This document shows positions 27,607 through 38,600 of a stretch of DNA of 64,000 bases, piece by piece. The stretch covers positions 63,032,553-63,096,552 of the forward strand of contig NC_084702.1 of the NCBI RefSeq assembly GCF_028389875.1. The letters run 5' to 3'. The translations under genes and the position numbers were made by a program. The notes beneath the pieces are model-generated. The model made no database searches and was not told the origin of the DNA. It saw nothing but the letters and a program-made list of their open reading frames with translations. Every line of letters begins with the position of its first letter. Within the stretch, counting starts at the first letter, position 1. This stretch comes from Rhea pennata (lineage: Eukaryota; Chordata; Aves; Rheiformes; Rheidae).

Positions 27607-27720
27607 ATTTTTGGAAAGTTACCTACTCTTGATTTAAGAAATATCAGATGTTGTCAGTAATGCCCTACTTTGTGAGAACAGTAGATTGCACACTTTCTTT
27701 CAGAAACAGTTCTCACAAAG
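27607..27720 (+). other. Candidate non-coding exon with strong splice sites
   Basis: A 17-nt T run and TTCTAATAATCTTACAG form a good branch/pyrimidine/acceptor signal ending at 27606. A consensus donor AAAG|GTAAGT follows at 27721, leaving a 114-nt segment. All three + frames contain stops, so it would be non-coding, for example an upstream 5'UTR exon of PLPP1 or part of a lncRNA. No partner exon was identified. It could equally be a decoy site pair. Confidence 0.25.
27668..27720. repeat. 12-bp inverted repeat around a 29-nt loop
   Basis: CTTTGTGAGAAC (27668-27679) and its exact reverse complement GTTCTCACAAAG (27709-27720) can pair. The right arm ends exactly at the GTAAGT donor-like site, so the stem could hide that splice site in RNA. 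It could be a small transposon remnant. No miRNA-type extended stem is visible. Confidence 0.6.
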
Positions 27721-29128
27721 GTAAGTCCTTTTTTTTGTCATTACCAGGTTTTGCCACGATTTATTCTGTTACTTTCTGTATTTTAAGACAACACTGGAAT
27801 TTCTAGTTTGTTGAGACTACCTCAGAATACTTGCATGGGAATAAGTTTTGTAAATTACACAACACCTACATAATTTCTAGAGCACACATTTATTTGAAGC
27901 TGAGATACTTCTTAGGTGTTGAAGTGAAATCAGAAACTCCCTTACAGGCTTCTGTATAAAACTTTGTATATATTCTATATGGACCTGCTTTATATAGACA
28001 GTTTGAATCCTAAGAAACTGCAGATAGGACATATTTAATTAAGTATTTCCATCCCAAGAGTTTGTTTCCCTTGTTGATCTTTCAAACCTGTTACTCAGCC
28101 TTTAGGATGTAATACGAAGTAAAGCTGTTTACAGCATTAGGGTGGAATACGTAAGTAATTGCAGAAGAGTTTATGCCTGATGTTCTGAGCGCAGTGCCAG
28201 TCATCCCATCTACAATTTCTTAACAAAACACAAATGTGCTCAGTGGCATGAGTGACAGATTTATGCGTGACAGCAGTAATAATGCTGGTGAAGAAAAAAA
28301 AAATTGTCTGTTTTGCGTAAGTGCTTTTAAAATCAAAACGACCTTATTCAGAGAACGTTTTTCACGTTGGTATTTTCTTTCCAAGTAAAAGCTTTCAACA
28401 GAGGAAAAAATTGGTTTTGGGTTGGGCTGAAAGTCAGTTTCTCTGTGTTCTTTTGCAATTTTCCAAGCCTCTTCTGTGTTGAGATGGAAGCAGGGAAGGC
28501 TTTTTCCTTGTTTAAAAAAACATGAAACGCACAGCAGATAATCCCTTCCCACCTCTGTCGCACGTAGGCGGGTGAGCTGCCTTTGCTGCTGAGGTGCTGC
28601 TGGGGTCGGATTCGCTCGCGTCTGGCAAGGTCTGGTGCTTGGGTTGAAGGTTTTTCCCCGAGAGGCCACCAGTATCAGTTTCCTTCTCCTGTCTGCGGTT
28701 TGAAACCTGCAGATCTCAACACACTGTCCCTGTGCCCCTCACATCCAACGGGCCACCCCACCTGAAAGCTGAGCAGGGCCCACAAGGCACGGTTAGCGCA
28801 GCTCATTCCCCCGAGCTAGAAAGGCAGGTGGAGGAACAGCCCTGGCACCCTGCTACGTTTTCAAAGCGGTTTTATGCCTGGCGCTGCTTCCTTAATATTC
28901 TTTTAATGGGGCTAATAAATCAGCCTCCTAGTGAAAGCATATCGGCAAGACAGGCCAGCCAAAACCGAGCCAGGAGGCAGGACCCGCGGCACGGCCGGAC
29001 GAGGGGCGGCCGCCTCCGTCAGGCAGAGCGCGGCCGCCGCCGCCGCCGCGGGGAAGGGTGGGCGGGGGGGGGGGGCGCAGCCGTTGGGCCGCGCAGCTAT
29101 CCGCGGGCCGGCCCGCGCGGCGGCGCTC

Positions 29129-29140
29129 TGCGCACGCGCC
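29129..29140 (+). promoter_or_regulatory. NRF1-like site
   Basis: TGCGCACGCGCC matches the palindromic NRF1 consensus YGCGCAYGCGCR except for the last base. NRF1 sites are typical of CpG-island promoters. Binding is inferred from sequence only. Confidence 0.45.
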
Positions 29141-29639
29141 CCACGCCCCGCCCCGCCCCGGCGCGTCCCGTGCCTCCCGCGCGCGAGCCTCCTCGGCGCG
29201 GCTTGCGCAGCCCCGCGGAGGCGGGGGGGGGGCGGGCCGCGGCGCGGTTGGGCGGCTCCGGCCGGCCGTTGAACTGTGGCCGCCGGCTCGGGCGTCGCGG
29301 CGGAGCCGCGCCGCTGCGGCGGCGGGTAGGAGCCGGGCGGAGCCGCCGCCGCCAGCCCGCCCCTCCCTCCCTCCTTAAAGGCCCGGGTGGGCGCCGCAGG
29401 GGCGGCAGTAGCGCAGTGCGGAGGTGGTGCCGCGGTCGCCGGCCGCGGAGGGGCGGGCGCCATCGTCTCGGAGCGCTGCGCTGCGCTGCGCCGCGGCGGG
29501 GTGCGGCCGCGCCCCTCCGCTGCCTTGCCGTCCCCTCCCCGCCGCCCCCTGCGCCCCCGCCCCCGGCCGCGCCGGTGCCCGCGCGAGGAGGAGCCGCCGC
29601 CGCCGCCGCGCCTGGCGCCGGGCGCACGGCGCCGCCAGC

Positions 29640-29697
29640 ATGTTTGACAGGACGAGGCTGCCGTTCGTGGCGCTGGATGTGCTCTGCGTGGTGCTGG
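29640..29697 (+). CDS. PLPP1: PLPP1 exon 1 coding part (start codon)
   Basis: The exon encodes MFDRTRLPFVALDVLCVVL plus the first base of the next codon, matching human PLPP1 (MFDKTRLPYVALDVLCVLL). The ATG has A at -3 (GCCAGCATGT), a good Kozak context apart from T at +4, and no competing upstream ATG was seen. The FDRTRL stretch corresponds to the FDKTRL signal reported to direct apical sorting of LPP1. The hydrophobic run that follows is the start of transmembrane helix 1. The donor is CTGG|GTAGGT, and the exon ends in phase 1. PLPP1 is a six-helix integral membrane phosphatase of the plasma membrane. It removes phosphate from lysophosphatidate, phosphatidate, ceramide-1-phosphate and sphingosine-1-phosphate, with its active site facing outward. 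Confidence 0.95.
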
Positions 29698-29739
29698 GTA
29701 GGTCGGCGGGCGGGGCGCGCTCGGGGGGCGCCGCCGGCC

Positions 29740-29764
29740 GGGGGGGGGGGGGGGGGGGGGGGGG
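29740..29764 (+). repeat. G25 homopolymer in the start of PLPP1 intron 1
   Basis: Twenty-five consecutive G lie 43 bp after the exon 1 donor, on the non-template strand, inside the CpG island. The run can form G-quadruplexes and could favour an R-loop. Its length in the assembly may be unreliable because such runs are hard to sequence. Confidence 0.85.
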
Positions 29765-32700
29765 AGGGCGGGCGTCGCCGCGCGGGTCGGCCCGCGGCTC
29801 CCCCTCGCTGCACGGACCCGCGCAATCGCATGCTCCTCCGCTCCCTGCTCCGGCGGGGGAGGATGCCCCAGATGCCACCGCGGAGCAGGTTTCCTTTCAG
29901 CCCGGCCCTTCTCTGTGCGTGCGTGTGTGTGTGTGTGTGGGTTTCCCTGCTGCCTACCGTCGCTTCGCCCCCTCCCGTCTTCCTTTCCACTTCACTGCCA
30001 CCCCGGGGCACAGCCGCGCCGCCGTGTCCTGCCCCTCACCTGGAGGGATCTGGTCACTGACTGCCCGCAACCCCTCAGGGCACGGGGCTGACGCCCTTCG
30101 TGGCTTGATAGGCGTCCACCGGGAATGCGGTCCCGTGCATTAACGGCAGATGGTGAAGCGTTTAGAGGGTCTTGTCATCAGGCGGGGTCGGATTTAAATA
30201 GAAAGCAGATGGGGATTTCTTTTCTTCCTCTATAGGCTCTTGAATGCTGCTAGATTGCTAGGCAGGGTTTTAAAGACTATGAATAATTTTACCATGGCTG
30301 TAACTTCGAAGAGAGGAGTGTTGAAGGGGCTGAGAGGAAAAGGTGGTGTGGTCCAAATCTACTGCTGCTTACCTACTGAAATCTAAAAATACCTCTTCTC
30401 TTTTTTTCCCCCCTCTTTGCCTTCTTTAACTTTCTCTTATATAACTAATAGTCTATTTCTGGCAAGTCTGTATCAGGAAGGTAGGTGATGGTAGTCTTGA
30501 GACTTGTTAATTTTGGTGGTTCAGAAAGTTCTGCAGAAAGGAGTGATGGGGTTAGCAGCAATCGTAGAAAGCACGCTTTATCCTACTATGTTAACAAAAG
30601 AGACACAATAGGTATTATGAAGTAAAGAAGATTCAAATAACTTAGATCAAAGTAAAACTTTGAGTTAGCTACTGTCTCCTTGATATTTTGTTGCTCTAAG
30701 TTGAGATTTGAAATAAAATGCAGTGCATATATTAGCACAGCTGTTCAGGTGTCCTCATACTCAAGTTTTTATATGTAGCAGTAAGGAGTCCATGTGCAGT
30801 GAGAGACCTCAGTGCAGTGACTGTCATACTTGAAACCATAACAACCTTAACACACTGACACAGCACTCCAAATGCTTACCTTCCACTAGTCTGGATAAAT
30901 CCAGACATCTTTGTAATGTTCCTTACTTCTATTTCAATATCCCTTTCTACAAGAATAGCATATAATAGTGCGAGCTGTCAATTTGCATTTGATTTTATGT
31001 AATGACACAGCATAAGGAATAGTCACTGGTTATTCCTTAGAGTAGGGGAGACTTTAATCCTTGTGAAGTGCTTTGACTCATCTGGACCTCTGGGTGTGAA
31101 CAGCAGGGAAAGCCTCTAAAGGCGTGCTTCTTAGTGAATCTTAGAAAGTGTTACATGATCCTGTTTTTTAGATGTTTGCTTCTTAAACAAATGAGTGTAA
31201 TATTTTATTGCCTGACAAACATGATAAGGAAATGTTTAGACTCATTATTGGTCAGTCAAACAGATCTACTCCAAAGTCCTACATTGGTTGCAGAGGTCTT
31301 TAGCTTCAGTGAGAACATACAAGCAGCATTCTTATCTTTCCAAGATTGGTGGTAGGTTTTGGATAGTCTCAGCTGCAGTGTTACTTACCTGTAACTAAAT
31401 GACATTCAAGAACAAATATCATGGTGAGTGATGCACTGGTCTGAATAAATAATTAACAGAATACAGCTTTTAGAGGCTGATATTGAATCCATGTAGTCCA
31501 GTAGTAGCAATTCTTACTCAATTTTGAGGTGTTGTTAAGCTATGCTGTATAGGCTTGAAATTTTATGCTATTCTCATGGCCTGTAAGGCAGCTATGTCTG
31601 TTGTGAAAACTATTATAAAATATTTATTACCAATCAAAAGATTTGCACTATGCCTGTAATTAAATTTTGGTCTTTTGAAGTGTATCTGCATATTATAGGT
31701 AATATTCAGTAACCAAGGAAAAGTGTATTTAAAGTCAAGACAGGCATATGACTAAAGGATTACCCAGCTAAAAGGATGTGAGACTTTTCTGTGCTCCTGC
31801 CCCATGCTGTTTTCTGGGAGGGTAGACCCTTGACCTTGCTCTGTAGTGGAATAGGAATTGCCCCTGTCTTGTATCACGCACGGGTCACCTGATCTGATGT
31901 ACTCGAGAGCTGAGAGCCTTTTCTCACTTGGCTTGCTCACTCCCTACCCTTAGTAGGGGAAAATGCAGCCCGTGCATGAAGTGAAGTGTCTGACACCTGC
32001 AACTTTAGGCACATTGAGTTACAGGTTTCAGAGAAACCGTAACTGAGTCAAAATACATAAATGCAAGAATGGGCTAGACTTTATATGTAAGACCAAAATC
32101 TCTCCTAGTCATCTTTTCTCTACTTTTCATCTGATTGAGCCAGGTCTTTAGAAGAACATAAGGCTTAAGCCTGTGTCTAAAGGAGACTTTAAGCTGGTTG
32201 TGGCATTTTATTCTAATCTCACTTCTCCTGCCCCTCTCAACTTCTGCTATCTGTTTAAGTGGTCTAGGTAGCTGCCCAGAGGAAGTGGTCTGCAGATGAG
32301 AATTTTATCTGATATCTAACATCATCAAAATGATCCTTCTTTCCTGCTGAACTGATATCAGTGTTCAGCATAAAATTAGTTTCTTATTCTATAGCCTGAA
32401 AAATACGAGCTGCAAACTTCTGCAGCATCAGACCTTACAAAGAGCAGGTTGTATCTGTACTCTGTGAGCTTTGTGCTAGTCTGCAGTGCTGGGGGATGAG
32501 TTAGTGTGCGCTGCTTCTCCGCACGCAGGTCTGCGGTGTGTGTTAGTCCGTGTGGGCAGGGCAGTCTTTGATCTTTTTTTTTTTTTCCCCTATTTGGAAA
32601 GGCTCACTGCAGGGTTTTTGTCCTGTATACTTAAATTGCTGCCTTCCTTATTCTTGCAGATGTCTAAGACTGTCATCCCACTTAGACAAGTTTTATTGTT

Positions 32701-35557
32701 GTGTACCATTAATACTAGGAATTGAATTCATGTTGATTATTCTACTTTGTCATGCAAAAATTGCTTGTTAGAATAACTTAACTGATTAGCTTTTGACTGA
32801 TGTCTTCATTAAGCACTATACTTACTGTGTCATACCTACAGATCTATCGCTTGAATGAGAATCACATTGATTCCTCAGTAAGGCAAATAAACAATTTTAA
32901 GAACAGAATTGGAAAATCCATGGTATTTTTAGCCTGTAATGTGTGAAAGAACTCCTAAACACACTTTTATTTACACCAAACTTTAATCTGATTTAGTGTT
33001 AATGAATCTTGAAAAATACTCCCCCCCCCAAGTAAGTTTTTTGAGGTGACTAAAGCTGAAAAAATACTCTCTGTGAAGCTGGACTCATCCAACAGCTCAA
33101 AAATCTGGTCTGTTGAAATTAACCTCTAACTTGAGTGCAGGGGTACAACACAACAGAAGTCTGTTTCTTTATTCTCTTCCCTAACTTGTCAGTGATTGTA
33201 TAGAAGTAGTTAGGGAGTGTTTATCAGTATTTAAGTGGTTGCTGGTCTAATGCAAGAATGCTTACAATCTTAAGATTAGAAGAGTTGGTGTTCTTGCTTC
33301 AAAATAACTTAGCCATTAACTTCAGTTTAAAACTGAAATACTGTGAAATAAAGTTGTGTGTGGTATGTGGGGGTTTTTTAAATTATTTTTTTTGTGTTCC
33401 CCCCCCATGTACCTATCCTGTACTGGTTCTAGAAGCCAACTCAAAATTTACCTACTACTCAACTGTTTTTTGTGGTGGAACCATCTGCTGCTTGGGTGTT
33501 TTGACTCCCTGAAATGTAAGTGGCGACAGCACACTCACTGGTAGGCCACTGGTGTTGTGGAAGGTGAGGTTGTGGCAGTGTTAACCTGAATGAGTTCAGA
33601 TTTGCTGTGAAACCACTCCCGAGGAAAGGAAGGAGAAATTCCAGTTTTGCCAAAAGAACATGTGGACTAAACATAAAAATATTAAACACTTAATCAGTTA
33701 ACTTAGGACACTTACAGGTTTTGCTTATTTGAAATACGATAATGTTCCATGGTAGAGGGCAATATACTAAACAGTCGACAGAGGTGTGTGAAACAGGTAA
33801 ATTTGCTGTTATCTTTTCTAATATGTGATCTAGGAGAGTGAGATAGTTGAATTACTTTGCACAGCCAGGATGTTTTTGTTTTAGATGCTGTTCTTTTTTT
33901 AGGAATGTTGACTATCTGTCACTAAAGGTAGCAGTTCCTATGACAGGTGAGGTATTAGCCTTAATATGAATAGCAAGGCCTACTTTTACATGGATTAGCA
34001 CTTCCTGATTGCCCTAGTTCAATAACATCCTCCCTTATTACTTGTGACTCACATGTGTGTAACTTCTTATTTTCCACATCATGTGGATGCTAATATTCTT
34101 GCTAGTGCATGAGTTCATTGTTAAACTGCATCAGGCTCAAGCAGGAGTAGCTTGTCTTCAGATCACACTGTTGACTGAGTACTACAAGGTGATACCCATT
34201 ACATCTACTCTGGGGCTACTGGAAAAACTGTCACCTAAAACAAGAAGTTTTCTTTATCACACTTTACTCTGGCTGTGAAATTGTTTCCTTGATAGCGTTC
34301 TTGGCAACGCTCACTTCCCCCTGTAGAGAGAGTCTCTGGGTGGAGTATCCTTCAACTTAAGCTTTTCTCTAGGTTTCCTAGCAAGCTTAAAACTTCAGTA
34401 GTTAGTGGGCACTATTCAAAGCTAGCAGTCAGGTTCTTGCTTTGCCAGACATTGCTGCTTAAGTGTGTTCCATACTCTGGGCAACCCTAGTTGCAATAGG
34501 AAAAGCTCTTACACTTGCCTGTTACAGATGCACGTACATGCTAATTCACCTTGCGATGACTTTCATGAATTTAGCCCTGTGTGCAGTGCACTTTAGTTAA
34601 GGGATGGGATGAAAAGGGTTTCTGATAACTTTTCTGTAGAAAGTGAGAACTGTTACACTACACCCCAATGATACAATGGCTAACTTCTCATAGCTGGAGA
34701 GGTCCTGCCTCACTTTGTCTGCTCTGGAGATTTTTATGCTTCTATGCTGAGCTATATCAATGTATTGACATGCTTTTTAAAAATTGGATAGCTTAAACTT
34801 GGTGCTGATTTAGAGCAGCTTTATTTTTATTTTGAATGTAGAAATCATGATCCTTACCTGAAGAAAGGGGGGGGGGGGAACTAACTGGTTGTCTGTTAAT
34901 GTTCAGTATTACACTGACCAGATGCTACTGAGAGGATAAAAATGTGATAGTCTGCTATCTGTGAATGTGTTTGGAACCCCATAACAGAGTAGCATGAGAG
35001 GTGAAGTAAATCCAGTAGGTGCCTGATTGATGATGAGACTCCCTAAACTTTTCAGCCTTCCAAGTGACTTGATTCTTTCATATAACTGATATATTCTTGC
35101 TAGAATTAGTTCATAAGAGTTGAAACAGCAAAGCAGTCTTCTTGAGTGATTTTGAAGTGCTGAACAGAATTATTTAGAAGCTTATTGGCAGAATAACCTA
35201 CCTGTGGAAGTATGGATCTAAAAATCTGTAGATAAGCGATTCATTGGTATAAGCAGACTGGTGTAGTTCTGCAATTTAAAAGCTGGAAAAAACCTGTGCC
35301 ATTTAGATTAAGGATCCTCTATTTTATTACTCTCATTTAGCTATCAGCTGCTAATGAGTTGACCCAGTTTCTGCAAGGAATTTTCCAAGTTATGAGACTG
35401 ATCACAGAACTAAACACTGTTGATCAGTTTTCATTGTGTCTTGTAAACTACTTCTACCAGATTCTCCTTACAGTGTAATCAGGTGTAGCCTTTTAAAAAT
35501 CAAGATTGCTTGTTCATACTGATATACAAAATAGCCCCTAATACATGTCTTTGACAG

Positions 35558-35695
35558 AGTCATAGAATGGCAAGGTTGGAAGGGACCTCTGGAGGTCATC
35601 TAGTCCAACCCTCAGCGTAGCCCATGCAGGGATTGAACCCATGACCTTGCCATCAGCAGCACCATGCTCTAACCAACTGAGCTAAACCTGCCCCC
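35558..35695 (-). mobile_element. tRNA-Ile/CR1 SINE (TguSINE1-like)
   Basis: On the minus strand the element begins near 35695 with a tRNA-like head (about 35692 down to 35618) that starts GGCAGGTTTAGCTCAGTTGG. It has an intact A box (TAGCTCAGTTGG) and B box (GGTTCAATCCC) for RNA polymerase III, and it aligns almost without gaps to tRNA-Ile. The anticodon position is changed (AAT to GCT), so it is not a working tRNA. The head runs into a CR1-like 3' tail (GGTTGGACTAGATGACC, then AGAGGTCCCTTCCAACC and CATTCTATGA), the part that CR1 reverse transcriptase recognises. No clear target-site duplication is visible, as is common for CR1-mobilised copies. This composition matches TguSINE1 of passerine birds. 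The element lies antisense to PLPP1 in its first intron. Confidence 0.85.
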
Positions 35696-38600
35696 ATAAT
35701 ATAATGCAAAGAAATAATAGTGAACCTGTCTAGTGCACTTTTTTTCTTTTTTTTTGAAAACTGTCATCACATGAAGCTGAATTAAGATGACTAGGATGAG
35801 AACAGTAATAGGTTGGTGTCTCTATATTATATATTCTGCTGGTTCACCCTTCAAAAGCAATAACTAAGAGGCAGTTGGACCTCAGAAATGAATTAAGGTA
35901 CTTTGATGAATACTTTCATATTGTACCTTAACACTTTATTGTATTCCTCTGATTCTGGCACCTCAAAATCTGACAGCACAAAAATAAAGTTTTTGTATGT
36001 TACTTAAAGGAGTGGGAGGAGAGCAGGTGGTTCAAGTCAGGGCATCCTGTTTTGGATTGGCTCACTTCTCTATCCTTGGCTACCTCTTGCTCAGGAGCTG
36101 TACCAATATAGTCATATTTGTATGATGTTGCAGATGAGATAATGAACCCTGCCAGACTTAGCCTAGGTTTTAGTGCCTTTTCCCCCACCTTTGGTTACCA
36201 TTGCTGTATATTTTTTTGATATTTCTTGAGATAATTCTGTAGCTTTTGCATGAGTCAGTGAAGTCACTGTCTTCTATTTTATCTCATTAGGCAAGTCCAT
36301 ACTGCAGTATTAGTAAAATTTGTGTAAAATATTCTATCCAAGTGTGGCAGCTGGCTTGGATGCTAATGGCATTTCTTGGAGAGTAGAATTCAGATCACTA
36401 TTTAAGCCTGCAAACTGAGTCTCCTGTCACTCTTCCTGTCTCTTCGTTACTCTTAAGACTCCAGTCATCAATGCTGAAAACTGAGTTCTCTGATCATTAA
36501 TACCTAGAAGCTAAAATCACAAATCAAATGCTGATGACTTCCACTGGAACGCTGCATCTGCCCTGTTCTACAAGTACAGGAAGACTTTCTAAATTGTGGC
36601 ATTACTCAGTATAATCAAGTATAAAGAAATACAAAGTACAAATACCTACTTTTAAAATAGGTCTGACTAAAACCTTTTAGAGGTCTCTTATTTCTGAATC
36701 AGTACAGAAGAATTGTTTGAATTGCTCTAAAATGTAGGAGCTGATATCTTTTCCCTCTTAGCTCTGTGCAGACCTAGCTTTGGTACAGACCTTGTTCTTA
36801 AATTACTGTTATAAACTTCAGTTTACCATGAAAAAAACATCAGCACCTAAAAATACTGCTCTTGAACACAACAGCCTGCATTACTGTATACAGTGTAAAA
36901 TGGCCTAGTGTATGACAAGGTGTACAGTTTTGTGAAAATTCTCAGTCCCTCTGCAGCACTGCCATTATAAGACTTGCTCTTGTCAAAGACTGTTTAAATA
37001 AAACATTATGCTTATAAGTCTTACTGAAGATCACTTGCACTCCTAACAACTAATAGCCTAGCATTTGTATAGAGACTGAGTGTGATTTCAGGTGATGGTA
37101 TCTAACTATATGCGAAATACTCAGAAAGTCTTCTCCCTGCTCACTCCTGCAAAACAAAGATTAAGGTGGAAAAAATAACTGTTTTGGACACCAATTTTAA
37201 ATGGCGTTTAACTGCAGGGGAAAAATTCCCTCGTTGTTTTGCCAGCAGCTGAACTTGATAGTTGAGTTTCTCCTGCTGTATTGTTTTCTGTGTTCATAAG
37301 TGTAGTGCTCTGGGTAGAATGTTTGTAGAAGATCTTGATTCTAGGGTGTGTGTATGTGGTTTTGTATTTGTGGGCTTTTTAATTCTCTATATAATTCAGT
37401 CAAAGCCTTTTACAGTGAGCAAGGTGCACTGTAGTACAGGTGATAAATATTTAATCTTTCCTAAAACAGAGACTTACAGTGAGATAATAGCCTCTTTCAC
37501 TGACTTTGGCTACAGCCAGTTAGATTCTTCCTTACTTCATGTCATGAGCATTGCAAAACAAGGTTATTGTCCTTTCCCTTTCTATCTTTTTTTTTTTTTT
37601 TCCCTCCTCTCTTCCTCCCACCCCAGGTCTTTCTTAGTGATTAATTTGAGGGTCTTTAATCCTCTTGTCAGGCCTGTCAGTAATAAGAGCAATTGGCTTC
37701 TGCCCCATTGCTAACAAATTCCAGCTGGCTGTCATCATATTGCTCTCCTCTCTCCCCTCCACTCCAGAACAGATGGAGACTAGGACACAGTCATCATCTG
37801 CAACCTGCATCTAACTTGCCTGAGCTGTGTATGTTTCTATGTGTAAGTATTAGAGCAGGCAGAGAGACAAGACAGCCTAATAATAGCCTTGCACTCTATT
37901 TTGTATTTGTGTGCATCGTTAAATGCTCACAGGAGAGACACCTACATGCTTTTTTTTTTTTTTTTTCTTTGTGCTTCCAAAGGTCAAATTTTTAAGTTGA
38001 CTGAGCCTTCCTGTTAGAAGAAGATATTTCTTATTGAAATATGGATGTGAAGAATACTTTTCTGAGTGCTTTTAAGCAAGTGGCATGTCTTGTCCAGTTT
38101 TCTTCACTACTGTTCTAACTAGCCCTTGTGTTTAGTACTAAACTGCTGAATGCAGAGGAACTAAAATAGGAAATAGCTTTCCATTAGTGACTGGAATAAG
38201 ATTGGGCTGTCCTCTGTTTAGGCTACTGCAGCTCAGAGGAAGTTTGCTGCACTTCCTGCCTTCACTACCCTTGCCTTTGCGTGGCCAGAAGCATGGGATG
38301 TAGTGAGGGAGTCACTGGCAAGCCCAGGTTGCTGATTTGTGTGCCTTCTCTGCTAGCCAGCTAGCTTATAGACAAGAAAACAAATAAATATGCAGGTACT
38401 GTATAGCTCTTGAATTCTATAAATAGATCAGTAGCAGAGATTAGAATGTAGTTCAGTCTTTTAAATGTGTATCTCCTGTCTACTGCAGCTTAGCACAGCT
38501 TCTGGTACTATCGGAGCAATCACTGTGCTGGTGTTAGAAATATTTCTATGTTCCTTGGGGTAAAAAGAAAAAGTGTGGTAAGGTGGTCTGCTGGGAAGAT

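Larger units (their letters stand above)
25891..28900. other. Intergenic DNA upstream of PLPP1
   Basis: No coding gene is recognised. The stretch includes a candidate non-coding exon and an inverted repeat at 27607-27720 (listed separately), then becomes GC-richer from about 28.55 kb as it nears the PLPP1 CpG island. Open frames at 28220-28669 are by-products of this composition shift. Confidence 0.55.
28960..29830 (+). promoter_or_regulatory. PLPP1: PLPP1 CpG-island promoter and 5'UTR
   Basis: The sequence changes abruptly to very high G+C with dense CpG, spanning exon 1. GC boxes are frequent, including a CCCCGCCCCGCCCCG run at about 29145-29160, and there is an NRF1-like site just upstream of it. 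No TATA box is placed convincingly, as expected for a CpG-island promoter with dispersed starts. The transcription start cannot be fixed; it is probably somewhere between about 29.35 and 29.6 kb. I see no ATG between roughly 29300 and the start codon, so the 5'UTR seems free of upstream AUGs there. Trinucleotide GCC/CCG repeats occur at about 29034-29048 and 29594-29608. Confidence 0.85.

Noticed and set aside
28732-30060. Long open frames on both strands (up to 442 codons) across the CpG island
   Set aside because: The frames are Arg/Ala/Gly/Pro-rich, overlap on both strands and arise because GC-rich DNA has few stop codons. The real coding part is only the 58 nt of PLPP1 exon 1.
35618-35692. 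A functional tRNA gene on the minus strand
   Set aside because: The sequence continues directly into a CR1 tail, the anticodon position has changed and the acceptor stem is mismatched, so it is a SINE head and not a tRNA gene.
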